Assembly (NCBI RefSeq): GCF_036346295.1
Contig: NZ_CP107819.1
Span: 7,688,001 to 7,752,000 of the forward strand
Origin: Streptomyces sp. NBC_00536
GTDB lineage: Bacteria; Actinomycetota; Actinomycetes; Streptomycetales; Streptomycetaceae
Length of the DNA stretch: 64,000 bases
Direction of reading: 5' to 3'
The notes beneath the pieces are model-generated. The model was not told the DNA's origin and did not search any database. It was given only the letters and a program-made list of their open reading frames with translations. Both the position numbers and the translations under genes were made by a program. Within the stretch, counting starts at the first letter, position 1; each line of letters starts with the position of its first letter. Shown piece after piece: positions 9,323-17,331 of this stretch.

Positions 9323-10150
9323 ATGAATACGCCGAGCACGTTGCACACGCCGAATACGCTGACCGCGCAGTTCCGTGAGTCGTTGGCCCGGGTACCCGGG
9401 CAAGGGGACACTCCGGCTCTCCACCTCATCGGTGGTCCGCGCGTGGTGCACCGGGGGAGACGTCTGGACGTTCCGGAGGGGAGCAAGCGGCTGCTGGCCT
9501 TCGTGGCCCTCAATGGCGGCCGGGTCGAGCGTCGGCACGCGGCGGGCACGCTGTGGCCGTCCGGCGACGATCTGAGGGCGGCGGGCAACCTCCGCTCGGC
9601 CCTGTGGCGGCTCAAAGCCGCGGGGATCGATCTGCTCGACTCCGACAAGTGCTCGCTCGCGATGCGCGAGCACACCGTGGTCGATCTCTACGTCCTCTAC
9701 GGGTGGGCGGGACGGCTCATCGGGGGCACGGCCACCGGGGAGGACCTGTCCGCGCTCAAGTGGCGCACGGATGCGCTCGATCTGCTGCCCGGCTGGTACG
9801 ACGACTGGGTGCTGCTGGAGCGGGAGCGGGTCCGCCAGCGCCTGCTGCACGCGCTGGAGGCGCTGAGCCGTCAGCTGGGCCGGGCCGGGCGCCATGCGGA
9901 AGCGGTCGAATCGGCACTGGTCGCGGTGGGCGCCGAGCCCTTGCGGGAGAGCGCCCAGCGGGCCCTCATCGAGGCCCACTTGGCGGAGGGCAATCTCATC
10001 GAGGCCATGCGGACGTACGACGCCTATCGCGAACTGACGCGCCGCGAACTGGGGGTGGATCCGGGCCGTGAACTGTCCGACCTGATAGCACGGTTCTGCC
10101 GCACCGCCGCCCCGCGCCTGCGCACCACGGCCTCGGCCGCCCGCAACTGA
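9323..10150 (+). CDS. SARP/BTAD-family transcriptional activator
   Basis: A 275-residue regulator of the Streptomyces antibiotic regulatory protein type. Residues about 25-105 form an OmpR-like winged helix (LHLIGGPRVVHRGRRLDV, LLAFVALNGGRVERRHAAGT, LRSALWRLKAAG). Residues about 125-265 are a bacterial transcriptional activator domain ending MRTYDAYRELTRRELGVDPG. Start 9323 is preferred over an in-frame ATG at 9293 because GGGGGA sits 7 nt before it. The gene follows the injection-system operon on the same strand and may control it, since SARP-like activators often act on neighbours; this is inference. A strong terminator follows. Confidence 0.85.
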   Translation: MNTPSTLHTPNTLTAQFRESLARVPGQGDTPALHLIGGPRVVHRGRRLDVPEGSKRLLAFVALNGGRVERRHAAGTLWPSGDDLRAAGNLRSALWRLKAAGIDLLDSDKCSLAMREHTVVDLYVLYGWAGRLIGGTATGEDLSALKWRTDALDLLPGWYDDWVLLERERVRQRLLHALEALSRQLGRAGRHAEAVESALVAVGAEPLRESAQRALIEAHLAEGNLIEAMRTYDAYRELTRRELGVDPGRELSDLIARFCRTAAPRLRTTASAARN

Positions 10151-10191
10151 CCGGCCACGCCCGACCGGCCGCTCCGGGCCGAGGCGTGGCT

Positions 10192-10221
10192 CCGGGCCCC
10201 GGGCCGCAGCCCGGGGCCCGG
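10192..10221. terminator. strong bidirectional terminator hairpin
   Basis: A perfect 13-bp inverted repeat (CCGGGCCCCGGGC and GCCCGGGGCCCGG, loop CGCA) lies between the convergent SARP-like gene and the RNA ligase gene. Confidence 0.8.
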
Positions 10222-10225
10222 GGCC

Positions 10226-11292
10226 TCACTCGTACTCCGTGCCGCCCTTGCGCGTCAGGTACGCCGGGCTGACCGCCTTGGCGATGGCCCGGCCGCCCAC
10301 GACCGGGCTGTACCGCTCGGTGACCGGGCGGATCACCACGCCCTCCCGCAGGTGCAGGGCGCGCCCGGAGACGCTCTCCCGCCCGGTGGCCAGCTCCAGC
10401 ACCGCGGCGAGGTCGTACGGTCCCTCGTACAGCCGGGGCACCAGCGGCAGCTCGCCGTCGAGCACGGCGGCGGGGTCCAGCCAGTGCACCTGGCCGTCGA
10501 TCTCCGCCGAGACGTCGAAGACGGCGTAGCCCAGCAGCTCGCTGCGCCCGTCCGCCCCGTACGTCAGGTCCTGTACGCCGGCCCCGTACACCTCGCCGAA
10601 GATCCCGACCCGGGTCGCGCCGAGCCGCTCGGCCAGCCGGGCCGCGACGGCGGGCACGTCATGGGAGCGGACCGCCCGCAAGTACAGGTTCCGCGGGTCC
10701 TCCACCAGGGCCAGGCTCTTGGCGCCGAAGCCCTTCGAGGAGACATGGGTCCGGGCACCCTCGACGAGGTGGGTGGTCAGGCAGGCGGTGCCGTGCAGCT
10801 TCTCGGTGAGGACGACCGGCTCGCCGGGCGTGAAGACGTCCGGGTAGCGCTGCAGGTTCTCGATGTCGACCCACGGCAGCAGCTCCGGCGCGGCCTCGAC
10901 ATCGCCGCTCATCGTGGTCGGGACCGGCGAGCCCATTTGGTGATCCCGAGCAGCTCGGCGAAGTCCGTCCCTTCGCCCGCCGCGTGGGCCAGGTCCATGT
11001 CCGCCAGCGCCGCCGGGCGGCACACGATCCCCTGCGACAGCTCGCCGCGCAGCCGGACCGCCCTGACCCGGTCCGACCGGCTGCCCGCCAGCCGTCCGGT
11101 CAGCCCGAGTTCCCCGATCAGCTCGGTCGGGAGGACCGCCTGTTCCGGGATGTACACCGCGAATTCGCCGGTACGGTAGGCGCCCTTGGCGACGACGGCC
11201 CGGTAGAGGCCCACCTGGGCCAGTTCGAGGGCGTCGGCGTTCGGATGGGTGTGGACGGTCAGGGGCTCGGCGGTGACGCGCAGCGTCGACAT
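10226..11292 (-). pseudogene. ATP-dependent RNA ligase, split by a one-base frameshift
   Basis: Two overlapping reading frames give one RNA ligase of about 355 residues. Frame 1 (11292 down to about 10935) encodes the N-terminal domain, MSTLRVTAEPLTVHTHPNAD to ELLGITKWA. Frame 2 (to 10226) continues PVPTTMSGDVEAAPELLPW and carries the nucleotidyltransferase lysine motif VVLTEKLHGTACL, then VGIFGEVYG and EGVVIRPVTER. The span is one base short of a multiple of three, consistent with a single deletion near 10930-10935. The intact family (RNA ligase, DRB0094-like) seals RNA nicks with ATP. Either a real inactivating mutation, programmed frameshift or sequencing error. AGGAG precedes the ATG at 11292. 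Confidence 0.85.
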
Positions 11293-11621
11293 GTCAGGAC
11301 TCCTCGGATGCGGTTCTCATCGCGGGCCACTCTGGTCGACCGGATCTTCCCCGGGCCACCGGATTTCGCCTCCGCCGGCCGCGCCGACCGCGCCGGCCCG
11401 GCGGGCCACGCCGACACGCGCTTCACCCGCAGTGATCTCGCGTACCGGCACGGTCACCCACGGGACCGGCCGCAGGGAAACGGATCGGCCCCGGAGGGCG
11501 GTCACGGCTGCGGACCGATCGGGTCCAACCGGCAGAATCCGGCACCGGCGTTATCAGGGCGCAATGAGAGAGAGGACCACACCGGGCGGCACAGCGGCCC
11601 GACAGGCGCATACTGGTGACA
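11293..11621. other. 329-bp gap between divergent genes, no convincing gene
   Basis: Contains the ribosome site of the RNA ligase gene (reading left) and, at the right end, CATACT at 11609-11614 just before the GTG/ATG of the small protein, which would fit a -10 box for a near-leaderless transcript. Short frames here show no consistent codon bias. Confidence 0.5.
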
Positions 11622-11843
11622 ATGACAAAGTCAGCCGGAACCCGGCGCCACCTGCCCGCAAGCCCGTTCAAGGCCGCGACCGCTCCGCCTCTCAGGGTGT
11701 TCGTCGTCGGCGACCGGGTCACACACGATCAGCACGGCCTCGGCCGTGTCATCGCGATCGAGGACGGAATCGCGGTACTCGTCGATTTCGGTTCGTCGCG
11801 GATGCGGATCCTGAGCCCGTACACCAAGATGACCACTCTTTGA
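11622..11843 (+). CDS. small conserved protein with a CarD/KOW-like strand pattern
   Basis: A 73-residue protein (75 if the GTG at 11616 is used). The core GDRVTHDQHGLGRVIAIEDG followed by VLVDFGSSRMRILSPYTKM matches a small protein widely conserved in Streptomyces. Its layout resembles the N-terminal fold of CarD-like or KOW proteins, a small beta barrel that binds RNA polymerase or nucleic acid. The N-terminus is basic. No ribosome site is evident and a -10-like CATACT lies 8 nt before the ATG, so the message may be leaderless. Function is not established. Confidence 0.75.
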   Translation: MTKSAGTRRHLPASPFKAATAPPLRVFVVGDRVTHDQHGLGRVIAIEDGIAVLVDFGSSRMRILSPYTKMTTL

Positions 11844-11872
11844 GACGGTGAGAGTCGAGTGGAGGCTTGGCG

Positions 11873-12139
11873 ATGAGCCATGCCTCCGCTCGGTCCCACC
11901 CGCTCTGGACCTCGGCATCCCGAACCACGAAAGGCAGCGCCCTCATCGACGGATCCCCGCTGTTCTCCGCACCGGAACCGGTACGGACCTACGCCACGAC
12001 GCCCGCATCGCGGCTCCCGGCGACGACGAACCCCTTCAGGGCCCCGGATTTCGGCCCCGAGGACGACTACTCGGACACGACGGCCGCCGACCCCGGTGAC
12101 GGGGAGCAGCTCCGTGACCCCTTCACCCCGTCGGCATAG
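11873..12139 (+). CDS. small hypothetical protein
   Basis: An 88-residue frame with strong third-position GC bias and a ribosome site GTGGAGG 7 nt before the ATG. The N-terminal half is Ser/Thr/Ala-rich and the C-terminal part is acidic (APDFGPEDDYSDTTAADPG). No domain, signal peptide or membrane segment is seen. It lies 29 bp after the small CarD/KOW-like gene and may be co-transcribed with it. Function unknown. Confidence 0.6.
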   Translation: MSHASARSHPLWTSASRTTKGSALIDGSPLFSAPEPVRTYATTPASRLPATTNPFRAPDFGPEDDYSDTTAADPGDGEQLRDPFTPSA

Positions 12140-12323
12140 CCGGAACGACGTCGCAGTGCGGGCGGTCCTCGCTCATTTCCACGGGCTCCACGAACCCCGT
12201 TGACCGGGGCCGTCCGTGCGGACCGGTACGTCGATGACCGCCCACCGGCGGTGCCCGTCCGGACGCGCTTTCCCGTGCGGGGATGCTTGCCGAGCATGCG
12301 GGTGACCTTGCACAGTGGGCGCC

Positions 12324-13061
12324 ATGAATCCGGCCGATCTCTTTCAAGCCTTCGTCCGTACCCGCGCTTCGCTCGACGGCGCGGAGGTGACCTTCTGGTG
12401 GACCGGCGATGTCCACGCCTGGTCCCCGGACCAGCCCTACCGACGCGTGTTCGGGTTCGAGGGGCTGAATGTGGCCCGTCTCGTGACCACGGACAGCGGC
12501 TATGAGCTGCTGACGCGCGAGGCCGCGTTCTACCTGGATCCGGACACCCGGGAGATCATGGAGACCTGGGAGGGCAAGCCGGTCGTCCACGTCTGGAACG
12601 ATCCGGCCAACCAGCGGTGGAGGCCGTTCCCCGTCCCGCTGACCCGGCTCGGTGACCAGGTCTGCTTCAGCCTGGAGATCCCGCTCGCCTATCCGTCGCC
12701 GCTGCCGGTCGAGCGCTTCCCGGCGAATTCGGCGGACGACACCTACAAGGCCCTCGAACTCTTCCAGTTCTTCGCCCCGGCCACGGTCTTCGAGACCGAC
12801 GCGCCGAGCGTGCCGTCGACGATGTCGTGGACCCGGATGTCGCCCTGGCTGCCCTGGATGGAGCAGGGGCAGCGGCCGGGCGGCCTGACCTTCCACTGCC
12901 GGGGCCGCAAGCTCGGTTCCTACATGGAGGTCCCCGAGCGGACCCGCGCGTACATCGCGGCGCACCACCCGGAGTTCGCGCACGCCCCGGAGGCGTGGAG
13001 CGAACCGAACGAGACCAGCTGGACCTACTTCCGCAAGCTCAGAGACCGGGGCGAGCTGTGA
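12324..13061 (+). CDS. DUF1838 family protein
   Basis: A 245-residue protein matching the DUF1838 pattern: an early GEA-type start (RTRASLDGAEVTFWWTGDVH), central VHVWNDPANQRWRPFPVP, then SWTRMSPWLPWMEQGQRPG and a C-terminal YIAAHHPEFAHAPEAW. The biochemical role of the family is unknown; its Trp-rich beta sheet suggests a ligand pocket. ATG 12324 was chosen over a GTG at 12315 because the latter adds only MGA. Its stop overlaps the GTG of the next gene, so the two are translationally coupled and probably act together. Confidence 0.8.
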   Translation: MNPADLFQAFVRTRASLDGAEVTFWWTGDVHAWSPDQPYRRVFGFEGLNVARLVTTDSGYELLTREAAFYLDPDTREIMETWEGKPVVHVWNDPANQRWRPFPVPLTRLGDQVCFSLEIPLAYPSPLPVERFPANSADDTYKALELFQFFAPATVFETDAPSVPSTMSWTRMSPWLPWMEQGQRPGGLTFHCRGRKLGSYMEVPERTRAYIAAHHPEFAHAPEAWSEPNETSWTYFRKLRDRGEL

Positions 13062-13765
13062 CCCTCATGGTGCCGGCCGGGCGCAACGGCTATCCCGGCG
13101 TGGCCTTCGGCGGCTATGTGGCGGGCGTACTGGCCGGGCGGGCGGCCGCGAAGACCGTACGGGTGGACTTCCGGCGGCCGACGCCCACCGGCACCCCGCT
13201 CGGCCTCGCGCAGACCCCGGACGGCGGGAGCGAGCTGACGAACGGGGTACTGGTCCTGGCCGTGGCCACCCCCGCCGAGGCGGCCGCGGAGGCCCCCGGT
13301 GCGCCCTCCTGGGACGAGGCCCTGGCCGCCGCCGAGGCCTACCGCGCGGCGCCGCCGGACGAGGTGTCCGACTGCTTCGGCTGCGGGCTGGGACGCACGC
13401 CCGACACGGGCCTGCGGCTGCACTGCGGCCGGGTGCCGGGCCGGGAGATCGTGGCCACCGCCTGGACCCCCGGGGCCGGGCTGCTCGCCGCGGACGGCAC
13501 GCTGCCGCCCGAGCTGGTGTGGGCCGCGCTGGACTGCCCCGGGAACGCGGCGGGCCGGCTCCTGGGCAGCCAGCGCGCCGGAGCGGTGACCGCCTCGCTG
13601 ACCGCGCGGCTGCTGGGTCCCGTACCGGCCGCCGGCGGGCTCATCTCGTACGCCTGGCTGCTCGGGGAGTCCGGCCGCAAGCACCGGGTGGGTACGGCGC
13701 TCGCCACGGCCGGGGGCGAGGTGCTGGCGGTCGGCGAGGCCCTGTGGGTGGACCCCCGCAGCTGA
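13058..13765 (+). CDS. hotdog-fold thioesterase-like protein
   Basis: A 235-residue protein starting at GTG 13058, overlapping the DUF1838 stop. It reads like a double-hotdog protein: GYPGVAFGGYVAGVLAGRAA with VRVDFRRPTPTGTPL in the first half, a Cys motif DCFGCGLGRTPDTGLRL in the middle, and ELVWAALDCPGNAAGRL with VTASLTARLLGPVPA in the second. Such proteins bind or hydrolyse acyl-CoA or acyl carrier thioesters; the catalytic residue cannot be assigned from sequence alone. Coupling to DUF1838 hints at a shared substrate. Confidence 0.75.
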   Translation: MTLMVPAGRNGYPGVAFGGYVAGVLAGRAAAKTVRVDFRRPTPTGTPLGLAQTPDGGSELTNGVLVLAVATPAEAAAEAPGAPSWDEALAAAEAYRAAPPDEVSDCFGCGLGRTPDTGLRLHCGRVPGREIVATAWTPGAGLLAADGTLPPELVWAALDCPGNAAGRLLGSQRAGAVTASLTARLLGPVPAAGGLISYAWLLGESGRKHRVGTALATAGGEVLAVGEALWVDPRS

Positions 13766-13803
13766 GGCGCCAGCCCCTGGAAGAGACGACCTCGGCCGCG
13801 GGG

Positions 13804-13824
13804 GCCCCGGTGCCCGACCGGGGC
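13804..13824. terminator. terminator hairpin between convergent genes
   Basis: GCCCCGGT and ACCGGGGC form an 8-bp stem with a 5-nt loop between the hotdog gene and the convergent secreted-protein gene. The stem overlaps the distal gene end only in flanking sequence. Confidence 0.6.
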
Positions 13825-13825
13825 G

Positions 13826-14314
13826 TCAGTCCTGGATCGAGGTGATCTTCCTGGTGGCCAGATCGGCCTGGACGTGGATCTGGGTCGTCGTGCCGCCGCC
13901 CCACGTGAGGGTGACCGTGGCGCTGGTCTTGCCCGCTCCGCTGCCGGTGGAGGTGACCTTCCACTGCGAGGGGACGTTCTGCGCGCGCAGCACGCCGTTC
14001 GCGTGGTTGGTCTCCTCCCACGTCTTCAGCTCGGCCTGGAGGGGCTTGGAGAGGTAGGAGGAGCGCAACTGGACGGCCGTGTCGCTGCCGTCGTAGACCG
14101 CGTCGATGTAGGCGCCGTAGAAGTCGGCGATCCGGGTGAAGGCGGCCTCGGGACTCCCGGAGACGGACGGGAGGGCCGCGGCCGGGGCGGCCTTCGGGGC
14201 GGTCCCGTCGCCGGACGCGGAGGCGGTGGTGACGAAGGCGAGGGAGAGGGCCGCGGTGGCGGCGGTGGCCGCGAAGAGGATGGCGGCCGTGCGCTTGGTC
14301 GGGCGCTGGAGCAT
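13826..14314 (-). CDS. secreted protein, unknown (NTF2-like pattern)
   Basis: A 162-residue protein with a signal peptide (RPTKRTAAILFAATAATAAL then SLAFVTTASASG, cleavage expected after about residue 34). The mature part has an Ala/Pro linker, a helix pair (AFTRIADFYGAYIDAVYDG), LRSSYLSKPLQAELKTWEE and a C-terminal beta sheet (SATVTLTWGGGTTTQIHVQ), a pattern common in small secreted proteins of NTF2-like or lipocalin-like shape. No catalytic motif is recognised. An inverted repeat lies about 30 bp upstream of the start and could be an operator. Confidence 0.8.
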   Translation of the reverse strand: MLQRPTKRTAAILFAATAATAALSLAFVTTASASGDGTAPKAAPAAALPSVSGSPEAAFTRIADFYGAYIDAVYDGSDTAVQLRSSYLSKPLQAELKTWEETNHANGVLRAQNVPSQWKVTSTGSGAGKTSATVTLTWGGGTTTQIHVQADLATRKITSIQD

Positions 14315-14343
14315 GGGTTGAACCTTTCCCCGTTCCGAGTGAA

Positions 14344-14367
14344 TGCAGTGTGGTCACTGTCACTGCA
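14344..14367. promoter_or_regulatory. inverted repeat upstream of the secreted-protein gene
   Basis: TGCAGTG at 14344-14350 and CACTGCA at 14361-14367 form a perfect 7-bp inverted repeat. An inner CAGTG/CACTG pair overlaps it. Position just upstream of the gene suggests an operator. Confidence 0.45.
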
Positions 14368-14431
14368 CGCAACGACGCGGGGCCGTGCCGGACGGTTCTC
14401 GGGCCGCCCTAAATGGCCGAAAACAGGCGAG

Positions 14432-14467
14432 TGCCGCTCCGGTCGGCCCGTGGGGACCGGAGCGGCA
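14432..14467 (-). terminator. terminator of the DUF5302 gene
   Basis: TGCCGCTCCGGTC at 14432-14444 pairs perfectly with GACCGGAGCGGCA at 14455-14467 (13-bp stem, 10-nt loop), about 40 bp past the stop of the leftward DUF5302 gene. Confidence 0.75.
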
Positions 14468-14507
14468 GCGCCCCCGCCGTCAGCGGGGACCGGGCCGTGT
14501 GCACGGG

Positions 14508-14699
14508 TCAGCCAGTCTTGCGGCGGACCTTCTTGTTCTTCCCGCTGCCACCGCTGCTGGTGCCGGAGATCTTGGCACGGCTCTGGTGCGCCTGCTGGGA
14601 CTGGGCATTGCGCTCGTTGCGCTCCAGGGCCTCCCGGAACTTGCGCTTGGCCTCGGCGGCGGGGGAAGTGTCCTCCGGGGTGTCCGCGGTGTCTGCCAT
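14508..14699 (-). CDS. DUF5302 family small protein
   Basis: A 63-residue protein matching the DUF5302 pattern: acidic N-terminus (MADTADTPEDTSP), a central helix AEAKRKFREALERNERNAQS, and a basic Ser/Gly/Lys C-terminus ending KNKKVRRKTG. AGGAGG lies 4 nt before the ATG. Such proteins are small, soluble and widespread in Streptomyces, with unknown function; the basic tail could bind nucleic acid. A palindrome with arms TGAAAC/GTTTCA sits just upstream of its ribosome site. Confidence 0.85.
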   Translation of the reverse strand: MADTADTPEDTSPAAEAKRKFREALERNERNAQSQQAHQSRAKISGTSSGGSGKNKKVRRKTG

Positions 14700-14718
14700 G
14701 TGTCCTCCTGGGTTGATC

Positions 14719-14731
14719 TGAAACCGTTTCA
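14719..14731. promoter_or_regulatory. palindrome TGAAAC-C-GTTTCA, candidate operator
   Basis: Two 6-bp arms around a central C, about 20 bp upstream of the DUF5302 start. LacI-type repressors often bind sites of this shape, and the TGAAAC arm also recurs upstream of the lipoprotein gene (near 15783-15788). Confidence 0.5.
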
Positions 14732-14823
14732 GTCTGTCAGCCTGTGCGCTTGCTGACCAGCGCGTTTCCCGAAGGGCGGCGCTCCCCAGTCTGGCACAGG
14801 GCGCCAGGTCCCCGGCGCCGCCG

Positions 14824-15756
14824 TCACTTGACGAGCTTGCCCTGCGGGGTGACCGTGAACCACGTGCCGCCCACGCCCTGACCAGCGGTGTCGCCCGGGT
14901 TCTGGTCGCCGGTGAACCAGTACAGCGGCCAGCAGTCGATCGCCAGCTGCTTAGTGCCGTCCGCACGGGTGTAGGTGCTGAGCAGCTTCGGGTCGACGCC
15001 CTCGACCTTGTCCGCGTCGACCGGCTGGGCGGGCTTCCACTTGTCGAGGCAGGCGCCCTCGCAGTTCGACTTCATCGGCCACGCGGTGTCCTTGGTGAAG
15101 CGGTAGAGCGTACGGCCCTTGCCGTCCCGGAGGATCTTGCCGAGCGTCTTGTCGTCGGTGGCCGACAGGGCGGGCAGGGCGGGCTGCTCCGGCTGCCCCG
15201 CCGCGGGCGCGCCCGCCTTCTTGCCCTCCGGGGTGACCGCGAACCACGTGCCGCCCACGCCCTGGCCGTTGGTCTGGCCGGGCGCGGTGTCCTTCGCGAA
15301 GCGGTACACGGGCCACCCCGCGATGGTGACCTGCTCCGTACCGTCCGCCCGCTTGAGGGAGCCGAGGGCGCCGGCGGGGACGGCGCCCGCCGCGACGCCC
15401 TTGGCCGGGGCCGGGGGCCAGGTCTTCGCGCAGTCACCGGAGCAGGCGGAGGTCGAGGCGGGCTTCGCGGTGTCCTTGTCGAAGCGGTAGAGCGTGAATC
15501 CGGCGGAGTCCGTCACGACCTGGCCGAGCTTGGCGTCCGTACGGACCGCCAGGGGGCCGGACGCGGCGCCCGCGGGGGCCGCCGCGCCGTCCCCGTAGCC
15601 GTACGGGTCGGCGGCCGCCGACGGGGCCGCCGCGGGGACCTGGGCGCCCGCGGGCTTGGCGTCCGTCTTCCCGCTCGCCTGCGTGCCGCAGGCCGTCGCG
15701 CCGAGGAGCAGCGCGGTCGCGGCTCCGGCGAGGGTGAGCTTGCGCAGGTTCATCAT
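14824..15756 (-). CDS. SCO0930-family lipoprotein with two repeat modules
   Basis: A 310-residue exported lipoprotein. The signal peptide ends in a lipobox, LLGATAC, about residue 23. After an Ala/Pro linker come two related modules: module 1 has LGQVVTDSAGFTLYRFDKD and WPVYRFAKD, module 2 has LGKILRDGKGRTLYRFTKD and WPLYWFTGD; each ends with the near-identical QGVGGTWF(A/T)VTP. Each module carries a Cys pair (ACSGDC, NCEGAC). The repeats match the YxxxxD secreted-repeat family. The neighbouring anti-sigma and ECF sigma genes lie just upstream on the same strand, and such lipoproteins are commonly encoded beside them, so it may be their target. ATG 15756 or 15753 are both possible. Confidence 0.85.
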   Translation of the reverse strand: MMNLRKLTLAGAATALLLGATACGTQASGKTDAKPAGAQVPAAAPSAAADPYGYGDGAAAPAGAASGPLAVRTDAKLGQVVTDSAGFTLYRFDKDTAKPASTSACSGDCAKTWPPAPAKGVAAGAVPAGALGSLKRADGTEQVTIAGWPVYRFAKDTAPGQTNGQGVGGTWFAVTPEGKKAGAPAAGQPEQPALPALSATDDKTLGKILRDGKGRTLYRFTKDTAWPMKSNCEGACLDKWKPAQPVDADKVEGVDPKLLSTYTRADGTKQLAIDCWPLYWFTGDQNPGDTAGQGVGGTWFTVTPQGKLVK

Positions 15757-15900
15757 GACAACTCCCGTAATCCGGTGGTTCGTTTCAAACTGTCGGCACC
15801 GCAAACACGCGACCCCCTCGGGACGGGTTCAACGAATTCCGGGAGTTTCTTCAGTCGGCTGCGTCAGGGGGCCGCGGCGGACCGGCCGCGCACACACGAA

Positions 15901-15933
15901 AGCGCCGGTCGGGGGCGTCCCCCGGCCGGCGCT
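15901..15933 (-). terminator. strong terminator after the sigma/anti-sigma operon
   Basis: AGCGCCGG...GGGGG pairs with CCCCC...CCGGCGCT to give a 15-bp stem (one G-U) and a 3-nt loop, 38 bp past the anti-sigma stop. It separates the sigma operon from the lipoprotein gene. Confidence 0.8.
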
Positions 15934-15970
15934 CCGCGCCGTGCGCCGCACGCGCCGCGTGCGGCGCCGC

Positions 15971-16705
15971 TCAGGCGGGCAGCGGTACGGACACGAACGA
16001 CGTGCCCGCCTCGTTCTGCACCACGATCTCCTTCACGTCGCCCGGATCCACGGCGGCGGAACCGTCCAGGGCCGCGCCCTTGCCCGCGCCGTTCTCCTGG
16101 GCGCCCACGACCCAGCTGCCCGCCGTGGTGCGCGTACCGTCCCGGGCGACCACCACCAGCAGGCAGCGCTCGCCCGCGGGCACCCCGGTCACCGCCGCGT
16201 GCACCCGCACCCAGCGCGCGGCGGGCGTCATCTGTACGGTCATGCGCGCCCCGGTCCGCGTATCGGTGGCCGAGGCCACCCTGGTCCCCACCGGGGGTGG
16301 TGAGGGGGAGGCCGTCGCCGTCGGGGGCGGCGCCGGGGGCCCGTCGGCCACGTCTCGGCCGTCTCCGGCGCCCAGTCGCGTCCCGGCCCAGAACACGGCC
16401 GCGAGCGACGCCGCGACCGCGAGCCCCACGACGGCCGCGCGGCGCCGGGACCGCCCGGCGCGCTCGCCCCGCATCTGCCGCAGCGTGCGCTGGAGCAGCA
16501 GGTCGCCGCCCTCCGGCGGCCCTTCCAGGAACGCCTCCTCGGGGACTTCCCCGAGCGCGGCCTCCATCTCACGCAACGCGGCCACCTCCTCGCGGCACCG
16601 CACGCAGCCGCTCACGTGTTCTTCGACGCGGCGGACCTCGGCGTCGTCGAGGACGCCGAGCACGTAGGGGCCGAGCAGTTCCTCCTCGTGCAGCTCCCGG
16701 TTCAT
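15971..16705 (-). CDS. anti-sigma factor, zinc-finger type, membrane-anchored
   Basis: A 244-residue protein. The N-terminal zinc anti-sigma domain (ELLGPYVLGVLDDAEVRRVE then HVSGCVRCREEVAAL) has the H-x3-C-x2-C motif. A transmembrane segment (AAVVGLAVAASLAAVFWAG) follows near residue 95, and the extracytoplasmic part has an Ala/Pro linker and a beta domain resembling the RskA-like C-terminal sensor. It should hold the adjacent ECF sigma factor at the membrane until a signal releases it. Start ATG 16705 overlaps the sigma stop, so the two are co-translated. Confidence 0.9.
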   Translation of the reverse strand: MNRELHEEELLGPYVLGVLDDAEVRRVEEHVSGCVRCREEVAALREMEAALGEVPEEAFLEGPPEGGDLLLQRTLRQMRGERAGRSRRRAAVVGLAVAASLAAVFWAGTRLGAGDGRDVADGPPAPPPTATASPSPPPVGTRVASATDTRTGARMTVQMTPAARWVRVHAAVTGVPAGERCLLVVVARDGTRTTAGSWVVGAQENGAGKGAALDGSAAVDPGDVKEIVVQNEAGTSFVSVPLPA

Positions 16706-17331
16706 GCCACCACCTCCTGCAGTCCGGGCTGCTGGGGCGGCCTGCCCGGTCGGTTGCCTCTGCTGCCCCGATTGTTCCTGCCTTCCCTGCCGGTGCCCGC
16801 GCCGGCGCCGTCCCGGAACGCCTCGCGCAATGCCTTGAGGGCGTAGTGCGAGCGGGACTTGACCGTGCCCGCCGGGATGCCGAGGGCGTCCGCGGCTTCC
16901 GTGACGCTGAGCTGGCGGTAGTACAACTCCTTGATGACGTCCCGGTGTTCGGGGGTCAGCCGGTCCAGGGCGCCCAGTACGGTCATGGAGTCCACGACGG
17001 AGTCGGCGTGGTCCAGCTCCACCGGCGGGGTGGCCGCGGATCCGGAGACCTCCTGCGGCCGGGCCGCCTTGGCCCGGTACCGGTCGGTGATGATGTTGCG
17101 GGCCACGGTGAGCAGCCAGCCGCGCACCGAGCCCTTTCCGTTGACCAGGACCTCGGAATGCCGCCAGGCACGGATGAACGTCTCCTGGACGACGTCCTCG
17201 GCGGCGGCCCGGTCCCCGGTCAGCCGGGTCGCGTACGCGAGCAGGGCGTGCCCGTGCTCCTCGTACACCGACCTGATCAGTGCCTCATCGGTCGAGCCCC
17301 GCCGGCCGCGGGGCCACAGTGGTCCGGCCAT
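16702..17331 (-). CDS. ECF-type RNA polymerase sigma factor
   Basis: A 209-residue sigma-70 family factor. Region 2 is at about residues 15-85 (LIRSVYEEHGHALLAYATRL, AEDVVQETFIRAWRH, GWLLTVARNIITDRYR) and region 4 at about 115-175 (LDRLTPEHRDVIKELYYRQL, TEAADALGIPAGTVKSRSHY). The C-terminal 30 residues are a Gly/Arg/Asn-rich tail. It directs transcription of a small stress or envelope regulon. Its stop overlaps the anti-sigma ATG. The 110 bp upstream contain no promoter I can assign with confidence. Confidence 0.92.
   Translation of the reverse strand: MAGPLWPRGRRGSTDEALIRSVYEEHGHALLAYATRLTGDRAAAEDVVQETFIRAWRHSEVLVNGKGSVRGWLLTVARNIITDRYRAKAARPQEVSGSAATPPVELDHADSVVDSMTVLGALDRLTPEHRDVIKELYYRQLSVTEAADALGIPAGTVKSRSHYALKALREAFRDGAGAGTGREGRNNRGSRGNRPGRPPQQPGLQEVVA

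Noticed and set aside
11317..11505. 62-codon - strand frame in the gap beside the RNA ligase
   Set aside because: No ribosome site, no domain and inconsistent codon bias.
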